DNA of 64,000 bases from Undaria pinnatifida (Eukaryota; Sar; Phaeophyceae; Laminariales; Alariaceae): NCBI GenBank assembly GCA_012845835.1, contig JABAKD010000030.1, positions 13,735,076 to 13,799,075 of the forward strand, written 5' to 3'. Below the pieces are notes generated by a model. The model searched no databases, had not been told where the DNA came from, and was given only the letters and a program-made list of their open reading frames with translations. Below, piece after piece: positions 38,423 through 49,073 of the stretch (position 1 is its first letter; each line of letters opens with the position of its first letter). Made by a program: the position numbers and the translations under genes.

Positions 38423-38919
38423 TCGGGCGCGCCGACGCAGCCCTTCAAATGGAACGGGGGCCTGCATTCCAGCGGGAGCTCGTACCCTCTGTGCGGGCTG
38501 GTGCTGCTGCGCCTCCGATTTTTCAGGGAGCAGCTGTACCCGGAGTGCAGGGCATGGGTATGCTGCTGTCGAGGCAGTTGAACAGCGCAGCGTACGCAGC
38601 GATCGCGGGTGGGATGCAACAGCATCAACAGCAGCAGGAGCAGCTCCAGCAGCAGCTTCACCAGCAGCACCAACACGAACAGCAGCAGCAGCATCAGCAG
38701 CAACAGCAGCAGCAACAGCAGCAGCAACCACGGCAGACAACAACGCACCAGCAGCAACAGCAGCAGCAGCAACCACGGCAGACAACAACGCACCAACCTC
38801 TTCCGCCTCCCATCCAAGACTCTACGAGCGCTCTTCCGCGTCTCGGGCCGGGGCGTTGCTCAGCGTCTGCGCTGCTACGCAACAACACACGCAGCTGCAA
38901 CACACGAGGCAAATCGTGA
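38423..38919 (+). CDS. Possible Gln-rich coding exon
   Basis: An open plus-strand frame behind a possible acceptor (CCGAACTCAG) gives ordinary-looking protein (MERGPAFQRELVPSV, PPIFQGAAVPGVQGMGMLLS). This is followed by a long Gln/His tract encoded by a CAG array (38620-38790) and a short Pro-rich tail. Gln-rich tracts of this kind are common in nuclear regulators. With no domain and no joined exon, it may equally be a CAG microsatellite with a chance frame. Confidence 0.3.
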
Positions 38920-39299
38920 TGCGATGGTGATTTCTTGCCAACTTCACGCCGCATATGCAGTGATTTGATTCGCCCGGGGTAATCCGGGTGCTCTTGGCCA
39001 ACGATATTTTCTTCTTCTCGAAACCCAAAAGACCCAAACCCAATCCGAAAATAATCTGGTCTTAAGGGCGTTTTCGGACGATTTTAGGGCGTTTGGGAAC
39101 TTTATGTTGGGAAGTTGATTATTTTTTGGGACCGGGAGAATAGAAAATGACCAAACCAAACCATAATCTGATCTTCGCATACACCATAATGTTTTATCTG
39201 TTGCCGTTCGTTTTGTTCCCAGCAACCGCTGCTGCTCACAACGTCAGCAGAACACGTCTTTTACCAGATTTCGTCGTACTTGGTGCTGATTTTTCGCCG

Positions 39300-40130
39300 C
39301 TATACCACACCGCCGCCGCAGTCGCAGCCGCAGCCGCTGCTGCTGTTAACAGTTGGTGTCTAATGCGTACCAGGTATGTTTCTAAATTTTCTTTTTCGGC
39401 TGTCTGTGGTGATGACGCCGCCTAGCCAGTGCCAGTATGTGCGCTCCTCCTGCCGGATGGGCGCCGCTGTAGACACTACTACTGCCCCTGTGCCGCAATT
39501 CCTTGCTGGGGGGCTATCGCCCGCCTCTGCCTCCGCCGCCGCCGCTGCTGCTGCTGTGTTGCTGCTGCTTGTACTGCTCTCACTCTTTTCTGCGCATGTT
39601 CCTAGAGCGTGCTCTGTTTGTTGTGCTGATCAATGCGGTGCGTGGATTCTTCACAAAGTCTCATGTTTCCTATACTGAGCCCTATAGGTTTCTTCACGTG
39701 CCTTGGCCGCGTAGATAGCCAGATGTGTCTCTGTGGATTTATACAGTTTTTAGTATTTTGACCGTTTTTTTGTGTGTGTTAATCGTGTTTTTGTTGTGTA
39801 GTGTAGCTGCTGTACTGCTGCTGCCGCCGCTGTTGGTGTCTCCTGCGTACGTTTCTAAACATCAAAAATCGGTTGTCTGTGGTCTTGAGCTCGCCGAGCC
39901 AGTATGTGTGCCCCTCCTACCAGATGGCTGCTGCTGTTGACACTACTGCTGCTGTGCCACAATTCCTCGATGGGCCATCGGCCGCCTCTGCCCCCACCGC
40001 CGCCGCTGCTGCTGTGTGTTGTTGTTGCTGGTGCTGCTTTCACTCTCTCCTGCACATGTTCCTAAAGTGTGCTTTGTTTGTTGCGCTCAGCTATGCCGTA
40101 CGAGGATAGGATTATTGTTTTACACGAAAT
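39300..40130 (+). repeat. Tandem duplication of a GC-rich module, about 475-base unit
   Basis: Copy 1 (about 39300-39660) and copy 2 (about 39810-40130) share GTTGGTGTCT, GGCTGTCTGTGGT, GAGCCAGT, a GCCGCCGCTGCTGCTG tract, CATGTTCCTAAA/GAG and CTTTGTTTGTTG. Substitutions and indels are frequent, so it is an old duplication. No gene is supported in it. Confidence 0.65.
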
Positions 40131-41711
40131 TTCATGTTTTCCATTCTGATTACTATCTATGGGTTTCTTTACATGGCGTGCAGATGTTGTTGTTGTGTTA
40201 CGGTTCCGTGACAATTTTTAGAGTTACAATGACAGAGGCGTTTTCGTGATAGTAAGGGCCGCGCTATTTGCGCCCCCTCCTTAAGTCGGGTGTGGCTGCC
40301 CCACCCGGACAGAATCAATTCCTTGGGTTCACGTTCATAAACCCTGCGAATAAGCAATCAAGTTACCATCTACAAACTACTTTCTTGGGAGGCTTCATAC
40401 TTTGAGCACCTGCACAGGGGACTTGCTCTCTCTCCCCGAGGAACCTACAAGCGCCCTCTGAACTCGGTCGTATCGGTCCTTCGGAGGTCAGTCATCATGA
40501 ATATCTGAGGGGTGCTACAGACATAGCCCACGTGGGGACCCTGCGATGCTAGTAGTCTAGATATGCTCGTCTGTCTCGCCTTGATAGATATCCTCGTCTG
40601 TCTCGCCTTGACTCTAAACCTCGCTGCACTAGGGCACGATTCGTGAGAGTTGTTCTCACATTCACTCGCATAATCAAGTCCGTGGTCACAGGACAGGCTC
40701 CAGTCACTCTGGAGCTGAGGAATGCCCCAGGCAAAAAACACATACAAAACCAAAGGTGGTACACGCATATATCAGCTGACGCAATTCATGCCTCCACCAG
40801 AAACATATAAAAGTGAAATCGGGAGTCAGCCTACGATGTGCCAGGTCCATACTGGTGCATACGTCTCACTACTCGCACCTGGAAAACCGAATATACCGCT
40901 TGCCGCCCAAGAAAGACTACCACGTATGTATTGCACGTAGTACCTATCACTACGCATACGCACGACAGACGCAAGTCAATTGGAAAAAAGAAAAAAAGAA
41001 AAGAAAAGGAGATAAATGAAATAAAAGAAACGACAAGGAGGCGAAAAAACGAAAAAGGAAAGGAAAGAAGGGAAAACACAAGAAAACGCCGAGAAAACAC
41101 AATACACAAAGAGGAATCAAGGGAAGGAAAAATAGGTGTCTTTGGATGCTCCTGCAACATTTTACCATGTACCCGGGAGTGTTTTATCCGGATGTTTTGT
41201 GTTGTTTGTCGTCTTTCGTGCACAGCATATCTCGCAAACAAAGCCAAACGGATGCAGGAAGTAATCTAGCCGTTTCAAGTCCAACGGAAGAATTTTGCCG
41301 ACATTTTTTTTAATCCCCAATACTCGAGAGTACTCCTTGCTAAAGCGTTTCGGTTATTTTTGTCACACACATACGTACCAGGTGCACGATAGATATCACT
41401 CTGGCTGCTTCCGAATTCGCGCCACCGCCGCCGCCACCGCCGCCGCCGCTCCTCCTGCCGTCTGTTGTTGTGCTGCTATTATTGTTGTTGAGAGCGGCGT
41501 TCTTCATATGTATATTTCGAGAGTTTTGGTTTGTTATCTGTCTGCTGTCTGTGTTTTCGCACGCACACGCGATGCTTCGGCCTCCATCGTCTATACCGCC
41601 ATTCATTACAGTAGGGGGCCTTTTATAGTGCCGGGTAGTGTCCTGAGAAAAAACCGGCACTATACCGGGCACCGGTACTATCCAGAATAATCCCTTGAGG
41701 CTTCGAACATC

Positions 41712-41742
41712 CCTCAATAGTGCCGGTGCGGCACTATTGAGG
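41712..41742. repeat. Subterminal hairpin, left
   Basis: CCTCAATAGTGCCG, a 3-base loop, then the exact reverse complement: 14-base arms inside the left end of the transposon. Confidence 0.85.
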
Positions 41743-41829
41743 AACTATTTGATTTCATGGTGCGGCGCTCACGCTTTGAGTATGCATTTAATAGTGGACG
41801 AAGCTAAACCTCCGTCCTCGTTGCCCTTC

Positions 41830-42260
41830 TTCGATGTTGCAAGATAAATAAAAGACAAAACAGAAAAAGAAACACGGCAGGAAGCGCACCGCAAAAAAAC
41901 AAACAATCATGTACTGTACCCCCGCCCTCACTACGTCGCGACAAACACTCTCTCATGTCTGCCTGGCGCACCCGCTTCGATGTTACAAGCAAAAAAAACA
42001 AAAAAACGAACAAACCAAGACAAGCACAACAGGAAGCGCACCGCAAGAGAAACAGGCATGTACTGTACCCCTCGCCCTCACTACGTCGCAACAAACTCTC
42101 TCATGTCTGCCTGGCGCACCAGCTTCGATGTTGCAAGAGAAAAAACAAAAAACAAAAAAACCCAAGACAAGCACGACAGGAAGCGCATCGCAAAAAAACA
42201 ACAACCATGTACTGCACCCCCCGCCCTCACTACGTCGCGACAAACTCTCTCATGTCTGCC
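41830..42260. repeat. 149-base tandem repeats carrying the transposase stop region
   Basis: The start GTACTGTACC/GTACTGCACC recurs at 41911, 42060 and 42209, exactly 149 bases apart, with a partial unit to the left. On the minus strand each unit contains the last codons of the transposase-like frame (KRVRQADMRE) and its 3' untranslated A/C-rich spacer. The gene end was therefore amplified in place. Confidence 0.85.
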
Positions 42261-42785
42261 TGGCGCACCCGCTTAGCGGAATGCGCTGCGATCATCGCCA
42301 TCTTTGCTTTCGTTAGGTAGAACGCCGCGTTTCGGTTGCCACTCTCCTCTGCTGCCGCCACCAGGACGCCGAAGTGAGACGACAGCTCATCATATGCCGG
42401 TGGAGCACAGCGCTCGCGCCCCGTGTTCTCGTCGCCACCGCCCTCCTCCTCTTCCTCCTTCTCTTCGCCGCCGGTAGACACGTGCGTTCCAGCCAGCAGT
42501 GCCGCCATGTCGTCCACTGTGTCCAGTCGAAGAGCTTCTACCACCTCATCGTCGTCCTCGATGGTAGCCCACCCGTGAAAGGCGTTCACCGCTTCCTCCG
42601 CGACCGGCTTTCCGGGTTCGATGTCGAGTTCTGCCAACAGCTCGCTGATCTCGTCGTCTACGATGCGGGATCCCTGCTGCTGCGCGTCGCGCACGCTCGT
42701 GCTCAACTTGTTGACAGTCTCCTTGAGAGCCTTCAAATCAGGCTCGGCGACGTGGAACCGGGTCTTTCCGTGTTGCTTGGTGTGT
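42230..42785 (-). pseudogene. C-terminal remnant of a transposase-like protein
   Basis: An open minus-strand frame of about 185 codons enters directly from the right terminal region (TKQHGKTRFHVAEPDLKALK) and ends FVAT-stop. It is acidic in the middle (EEKEEEEEGGG), with predicted helices on both sides (YDELSSHFGVLVAAAEESGN, YLTKAKMAMIAAHSAKRVRQ). No DDE catalytic residues are present, so this is the tail of a longer protein. Calling it a transposase tail rests on its position inside the TIR element, not on a recognised domain. Confidence 0.55.
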
Positions 42786-42845
42786 GTAGGGAACCGGCAC
42801 TATTGCGGGGCGCCGTGGTGCCCAACCGACACTATAGCGGGGCCT

Positions 42846-42878
42846 CCCTCAATAGTGCCGGACCGGCACTATTGAGGG
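42846..42878. repeat. Subterminal hairpin, right
   Basis: CCCTCAATAGTGCCGG, one central A, then the perfect reverse complement: 16-base arms. It is the right-end counterpart of the hairpin at 41712-41742. Confidence 0.9.
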
Positions 42879-43069
42879 CCCTGTCTGTGTCCAGAGATTT
42901 TACCGGCACTATACCGGGCACCGGCACTATTCAACCGGCACTATAGAGGGCCCCCTACTGTACTTATAATCCGAAACCATTCCCCACGCCGATGAACACT
43001 ATATTTTGCACTTTTTGTTCTACACTTTTCCCACTGAATCATATGATCAAAACATGAAAAACATCTGCC

Positions 43070-43260
43070 TTGCGTCACCCCGACTCCGAAGGAGAACCTT
43101 GTAGAACTAAGTACCAAGTCGATGGGGCTGGCCGGTAAGGCTTCCGTGCCTGCTGGCGGGCCTTTCATGCGTTTTTGTTGCGTGCTGGCGGGCCTTTCAC
43201 ATTTTCCCTGCTGGTCCGTAAGACTTCCGTTCCTGCTGGCGGGCTTTTCACAAATATGCT
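43070..43260 (+). repeat. Dispersed repeat with internal tandem units
   Basis: Contains TTGCGTCACCCCGACTCCGA, GGAGAACCTTG, AAGTACCAAGTCGATGGGG and then repeated TGCTGGCGGGCCTTTCA. Related sequence lies at 38030-38190 and 45060-45150. Confidence 0.6.
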
Positions 43261-45559
43261 ACGTCACAGCTGACGTTTCGTTGCTGGCTCTGTCACAGAT
43301 GTCCTTCTGTAGTACAAGAGCTATTAATAGCTCATCAATGGTTTAGATAGAGGTGGGCAAGGTGCATCTTACTCTTTTTTTCCAAGTATACGTCACAGGT
43401 CACAGACCTATCGACCTTCACCTTTTGCATGCCATATGACCACTCGCAACTCTTGCTCTAACTTCTGCGGCAGCCTGCAGAGAGAGCAGAGTGCAGCATG
43501 AAGAAAAGTACTACGGTAGTACTCCCGGCCCCTCGCGCGGCACCACTTGAAGGCCCCTGCGGCGAGCTCTGCCCCCCATGGTCGGTCAATATGCCTTTCT
43601 GGGTGTAGTTATCCCGGAATCCGGTTCGATTTGCGTTTGTTGGTTGAGCTCGCTGGTGCCAGATGCCTCGCAGCAGCCGGCAGCCCGGTAGTGCACTACT
43701 GACAGGTAGAATTGTGGCGTCGGGCAAAACCTAACCTCGGCCGACTTTAACGGTACTCGTCGGGGCGAAGCTCCTCCGAGGATCAAATACATGTGCCCTT
43801 GTCTCGCTCTGCTGCTTTGGCGCTGTTTTCTACCAGGTACGCACGATTCACATTATGTTGTGTATGTACGAATGAGGAAGTAATCTTCCACCTCTCGTGT
43901 CGTTCTGGGACTTGGTCTGCTTGATTTATGGGATGTCTTTTTTGCTACATAGTCGTTCACTGGAGGAGTTTCTATGAGTGGGGAGCATGGGAGAGAGGGA
44001 ACTGGCTGTGATGATGGCACTAGCGCTCTGACTGGGCACCTGAGGGGAAGGCGCTCAAGTGCTGGCTGCGGAGGTCGCCGTTGCTGCAACAACGTGTTGC
44101 GCGAAATCACATCGTTTGTTGTTCCGGTGTGCTTTCCACAAGAAACGCTGCTTTAAAAAAGGCTGCTGCTGCAGTTTGTCCAACATAGTACACCGGCCGC
44201 GGGAGGGTTTCCGGTAGCCTGCTGTGATATTGTGCGGTGGTCGAGGTTCGCGCCTCTCGAGTTGTTGCGGCCGCGCGAGGTGTACTCTCGCTTACACGAT
44301 CATCTGGGTCACGCGACACAGCTGCAGCTTCGAGCATACCAAAACAGCGAATCGCACATCTCAAAACGTACCGGCAAATTATTGCGCATGGCCGGCTACC
44401 CATCAGTCGGTGTATTTTTCTAGTCGAGATTTGGAAATACTACCCATCAGTCGGTACGGTGTATTTTTTTAGTCAAGATCTGGAAATACTGCAATTTAAA
44501 AAATAATGGCGAACGCCGCCCGGAGGGACTCAAAAGTTTGGAACACATGTCCGACGGACATCACCGGTTAAATTTTACTACATTTTTCTCCAGGAGTACA
44601 CTATTTTGTTTTTTTGTCTCGCACACACCAGCAGTGAGCAGGATAATGCTGGAGCTGCAGACTGCTTTTATGTATTTTTCGCTCAAAATTTCCAGAAAGT
44701 AAACTTCATGCTCTTGATGTGCCTGGGGGTAGATTTTTTTTTTGTGGTCACTTTAGAAGTAGAAGTAAATAGGGGACTGTTGTACGCGCATCAAATGTGC
44801 TGAGCAGACCAACAAACAGTCTGAAGCTACACCCGAATACTTGTACGCCGGGTACATAAAAGTCGCAGCTACTGTAGCTTCGGTAAACTTAGTAGTACCA
44901 GGTAGACTACAACAGCATCAACATAATTTATCTGGGCCGTCCCTACCCAGCGGGACCTTCATTTCCGATATACCCGGATCGATTTCATTGCAGTATAGGT
45001 GCATGCTTTTTTACCGTGAGGATGCGGGCGAACGCGCGCGGGTGCAAAATGCAAAAACATCAGCCCCTTGCGTCACCCTTCCTCCGAAGGGGAACCTTAC
45101 CTTGTACCACAGGTACCAGGTATACTGGTAGCTGGCACCAATGCCGCCTGCTGGCGTTTTTTCTCGATCCTCGCGGACGCTCGCCCGTTCGTTCGCTCCT
45201 GCTGAATTTTCGTGATCGTTGCCGGTACTGTGTACCAGTGTGCCGCCGTTCTGCTGTCTGGCATATACGACCTTGATTGCATACACGTGTGCGCTCAGAG
45301 TACCCGTGTAGCAGTAGTTAAGGGGCGAAGCGGACTACGTCGTGCCCGAGCTGAACGGAGTGAAGGTGAAGGCATTGGATACCAGGTACTAGTATTGGGA
45401 ACAAACACTATGTACGGGGGTGAATTTGGTTGGCGCGCATTGCGGGGCCATGTCCTTCAATTCCGTGGAGATCCCTCTGACAACGACAAAGCCGCATAAT
45501 AACATGAGTACCAGCATCACCACCACAGCGCTAACAACAACAATAACAGCAAAAAGCAA

Positions 45560-45599
45560 CAACAACAACAACAACAACAACAACAGCAACAACAACAGC

Positions 45600-45653
<54 letters not shown>

Positions 45654-45695
45654 AACAGCAAAAAGCAACAACAACAACAACAACAACAACATCAA
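45560..45695 (+). repeat. CAA trinucleotide microsatellite
   Basis: A long (CAA)n array with a few CAG units. It keeps a poly-Asn or poly-Gln frame open but is most simply a microsatellite; no flanking domain argues for coding. Confidence 0.9.
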
Positions 45696-46199
45696 CAACG
45701 CCGACGCACACCCTCAGGCGGCGAGGGTTCCATGCTCTCCTACTCGCCAAGTACGAAGTATGTGGTGTGCAACAGGCGGTCAAGCCAGCGGAACACGCTC
45801 CCCTACGCTATCGGGGGCGGAATCCCCCCTCCTCTCCCGTAGGTCTTTGCTTGCCCAACGCTGAACCTACCAGCGGTGTATACGACTTGCCACAGTTTCG
45901 ACGAAATGGTTGCTATTAAAAGTGCGCGCGAAAGTCCTCCTTACAGATAGTTCCTAAAACTTTACCAAGCGGTCAGAGTTAAGGTTAGCCTCGGATCTGC
46001 CGGCGGTACCTGTCCCCATCGCCGTTTTTTCTGTAATGCAGAAAAAATTCCGAGTAATTTCGAGAATTTTCCCACGACCGCTTGTGCCGTTGGTTCCCGC
46101 GTATCATTGAATGCAAGCATGCCAAGATGACCACCCCCGCCCGCACCCCCGCACCCGGCCGCCCCTCCCTATATCGCCCCCCCGTTTCTTTTTTGGCAG

Positions 46200-49041
46200 G
46201 CGGGCGGCATGGCAGGCACGGCGGTCGACGTAGCGCTGTTTCCTTTGGATACCATCAAGACAAGGCTTCAGTCTTCGGAAGGCTTCCTTAAAGCCGGAGG
46301 CCTGCGAGGGGTGTACAATGGCTTGAGCGCAGCTGCGGTGGGCTCTGCACCTGGAGGTTATCTTGTGCATTATTCACGCCGAGAGGTGTACCTTCTCCTC
46401 CCCCGAATTTGTGCTTGATTCAACCTGGGAATAGTGCGTTTTGCACCCCGGTTAGCCATACGCTACCTTCCTGTACGAGCTACGGCCCCAACACGATTCC
46501 CGCCCTTTCCCCTCTCGCACCCTCGCACCCCCAGCCGCTCTGTTTTTCAGCTCGTACGAGGCCGCGAAGCACGCGCTAGATCCGTCCTCTCCTCTCTCGC
46601 ACATGGCCGCGGCGTCTGTCGCTGAAACGGTGAGTAAGTCAGGGCAGACTGTATGTTCGTGGGCGGTACGCTATGGAGTTGACGCTGTCGTAGGCTTACT
46701 GATGTGCTCACACAACGGACGTGTGCTACGACACTCGTAGGTGTAGCACGATTTGACCGAAATATTCTGCCCGACACGGCACCCCTTTCACTGCTGAAAA
46801 CAGTGCAGTAGCATTTTTTATTTATTTTTTTCCTCCCATTAATTATCCTCGCACTGCTCTCGCCCTCTCTCCCAGTAGGAGCTCAGATCCGGGGTCACAT
46901 AGCGGGCCCTCCTCCCCCCTCCGCACTACGGTACGTGCCTTAATTTATATCGCCAGAATATTCCAGCATTTTCTTCCCTCGTCGACTCGCGTGGTATTGT
47001 CACACTAGTTTTAAATAATTTTCCCCCAAAAAAGTTGTGTGCAGTTCTTAAGGGGTGAAACGAACAACCACCAATGTGGTTGGAGTCACGTTTGTGATTG
47101 ACGACATAGTTTCTGGTCCAGTGAAGGTATGGTTATCGTATGGTGAAGGTATGGTTAAGGAATGGTTAAGGTATGGCTAAGGTAGGGCTAAGGTATGGTT
47201 AAGGTATGGTTAAGGTATGGTTAAGGTATAGTTAAGGTATGGTTAAGGTATGGTTAAGGTATGGTTAAGGTATAGTTAAGGTATGGTTAAGGTATGGTTA
47301 AGGTATGGGATGCTAGTCGGGGTGTGCTTTCGTTTTTCTCCCAACACTTGTTTTTTGAGTGGGGTGTAAAGCTCTTGAAATGAGGAGCCTGCATATAATT
47401 TTTGTTTTACCCCTACCGTAGCACCCGCGACGGGGTGATAACACCGCCTCGGAGAACCTGGAAAACCCAGGCCGAATAGAAACAGTTCTGGTGCGGAGGT
47501 GCTATAATCTTTCGAAAAGCGGATGTGGGTTCGTCGGGGCGCACATTACATGCGGCCTGTGACTGACGAGTGCGCGGCGATGTTCAAAAACTGAAGCGAA
47601 AGTTACTGTATTGGTGAGTAATGGCAGCAAGGGATTCCCACCTACGGCGTGTTGCGAAACCATCGTTCGTTGACGACACCCCTAGCGTGTCGCCGTCGTT
47701 TTTGGCTTCTCTTTTCTGTCTGTTTCCATTTTTTTACTGCCTTTCTTGCTCTCTCCCTCTCCACTCTTTCCTGCTTTTCTCCCTTACTCTCGCGCTGCCT
47801 CTAACTTTATATCTCCCTCTCGTCCTCTCTCCCCTTGCCCCCCTTTCTCCGTCTCGGTCTTGCTCTCACTTCCTCCCTCCCTCCCTCCCTCCCTCCCTCC
47901 CTCCCTCCCTCCCTCCCTCCCTCCCTCCCTCCCTCCCTCCCTCCCTCCCTCCTTCCCTTCCTCTTTTCCTCCCTCCCTGTTCCCCCTGCCCCCGTCCCTC
48001 TCGCCCTCTCTCCCTCTCTCCCTTTCTCCCTCCCTCCGTCCCTCCCTCCCTCCCTCCCTTCCTGCTTCCCTCGCCCTCGTTCCCTTCCCGTCTCCCCTCC
48101 TCTTTCCCCCTCTCTATTTCCATATTCCGTCGTTCTTGTTGTAATCTTCGTGCGGACGCCCCCCCCCCCGCCCCCCCCGTTTGCATGCCATATCAGGCGG
48201 CTTGTTTAGTGCGAGTCCCTACCGAAAACGTGAAGCAGAAGATGCAAGCCGGCCTGCACGCCTCGGCGAGCGAGACGGTGTCCGCAATCCTTAAGGACGG
48301 TGGCTTGCGCGGGTTCTACACGGGATACGTCACCACCGTCGTTCGCGAAGTCCCCTTCTCCTTCATACAGTTCCCCATCTACGAGTGGCTTAAGGTCAGC
48401 CATCCCCACCTCAGTGCTACAAGCGAAATCCAAAGTGCGCGTTGTGATATATATGAGGTGCGATGTGCTAGTACTGGACGGAACACCGCAAACGGAGGAG
48501 ATCGCGACTCGTTACGTGTTGGCTGTCGTTTATAATCCTTGAAGAATATTGTTGTCCTGAGACCCCCCCCTCCCGCCCTCCCCCCCCCTCTCCCGCCTCC
48601 GCCCCCGCCCCCCCCCCCCGCAACCGCCCCGCCAACTTCCCCTTCCTCTTCCACGCCCTCGTCCTCCCAGGTTAATTGGGCAGATCGAAGAGGGGGTGCT
48701 CTGGAGTCGTACGAGGCGGCGGCTTGCGGGTCTGTGTCCGGAGCATTCGCCGCCGCGGTTACAACCCCGATAGACGTCGTTAAGACAAGGCTCATGTTGG
48801 GAAAGGTCAGGCCCGATAATATGTTTCCTCGTCTAATGCCGTCACGATGTTCGAGTGGTGGCGTTGCATCCCATTGTGTTTGCTCTTTTGTGTGTCTCTG
48901 TACATTTTTGTCTGTCTTGTCTGTCTTGTCTGTCTTGTTTGTCTTGTCTGTCTTATCTGTCTTGTCTGTCTTGCCTGCCTGCCTGCCTGCCTGCTTGCCT
49001 GCCTTCCTGCCTGCCTGCCTGTCTGCCTGCCTGCCTGCTTG

Positions 49042-49073
<32 letters not shown>

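Larger units (their letters stand above)
41609..42960. mobile_element. Internally deleted Tc1/mariner-pogo-like DNA transposon
   Basis: Perfect terminal inverted repeats CAGTAGGGGGCC (41609-41620) and GGCCCCCTACTG (42949-42960) are flanked by TA on both sides (41607-41608, 42961-42962), the target preference of the IS630-Tc1-mariner superfamily. Many copies of TATAGTGCCGG sit just inside both ends, possible transposase-binding sites. The 1352-base body retains only the C-terminal part of a transposase-like frame, so it is non-autonomous. Assignment to pogo rather than another TA-target family is inference. Confidence 0.8.
42963..46199. other. Upstream region of the SAM carrier gene
   Basis: The first coding exon of the carrier should lie here or further upstream, but I could not identify it. 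Contents seen: a dispersed repeat (43070-43260, with a further partial copy at 45060-45150), a small tandem repeat at 44400-44495 and a CAA array at 45560-45695. Confidence 0.4.

Noticed and set aside
38288-38817. Ala- or Leu-rich minus-strand proteins
   Set aside because: Reverse reading of the CAG array; low complexity only.
47621-48535. 304-codon plus-strand frame
   Set aside because: Ser/Pro/Leu run from the CCCT tract; only 48197-48394 is a real exon (SAM carrier).
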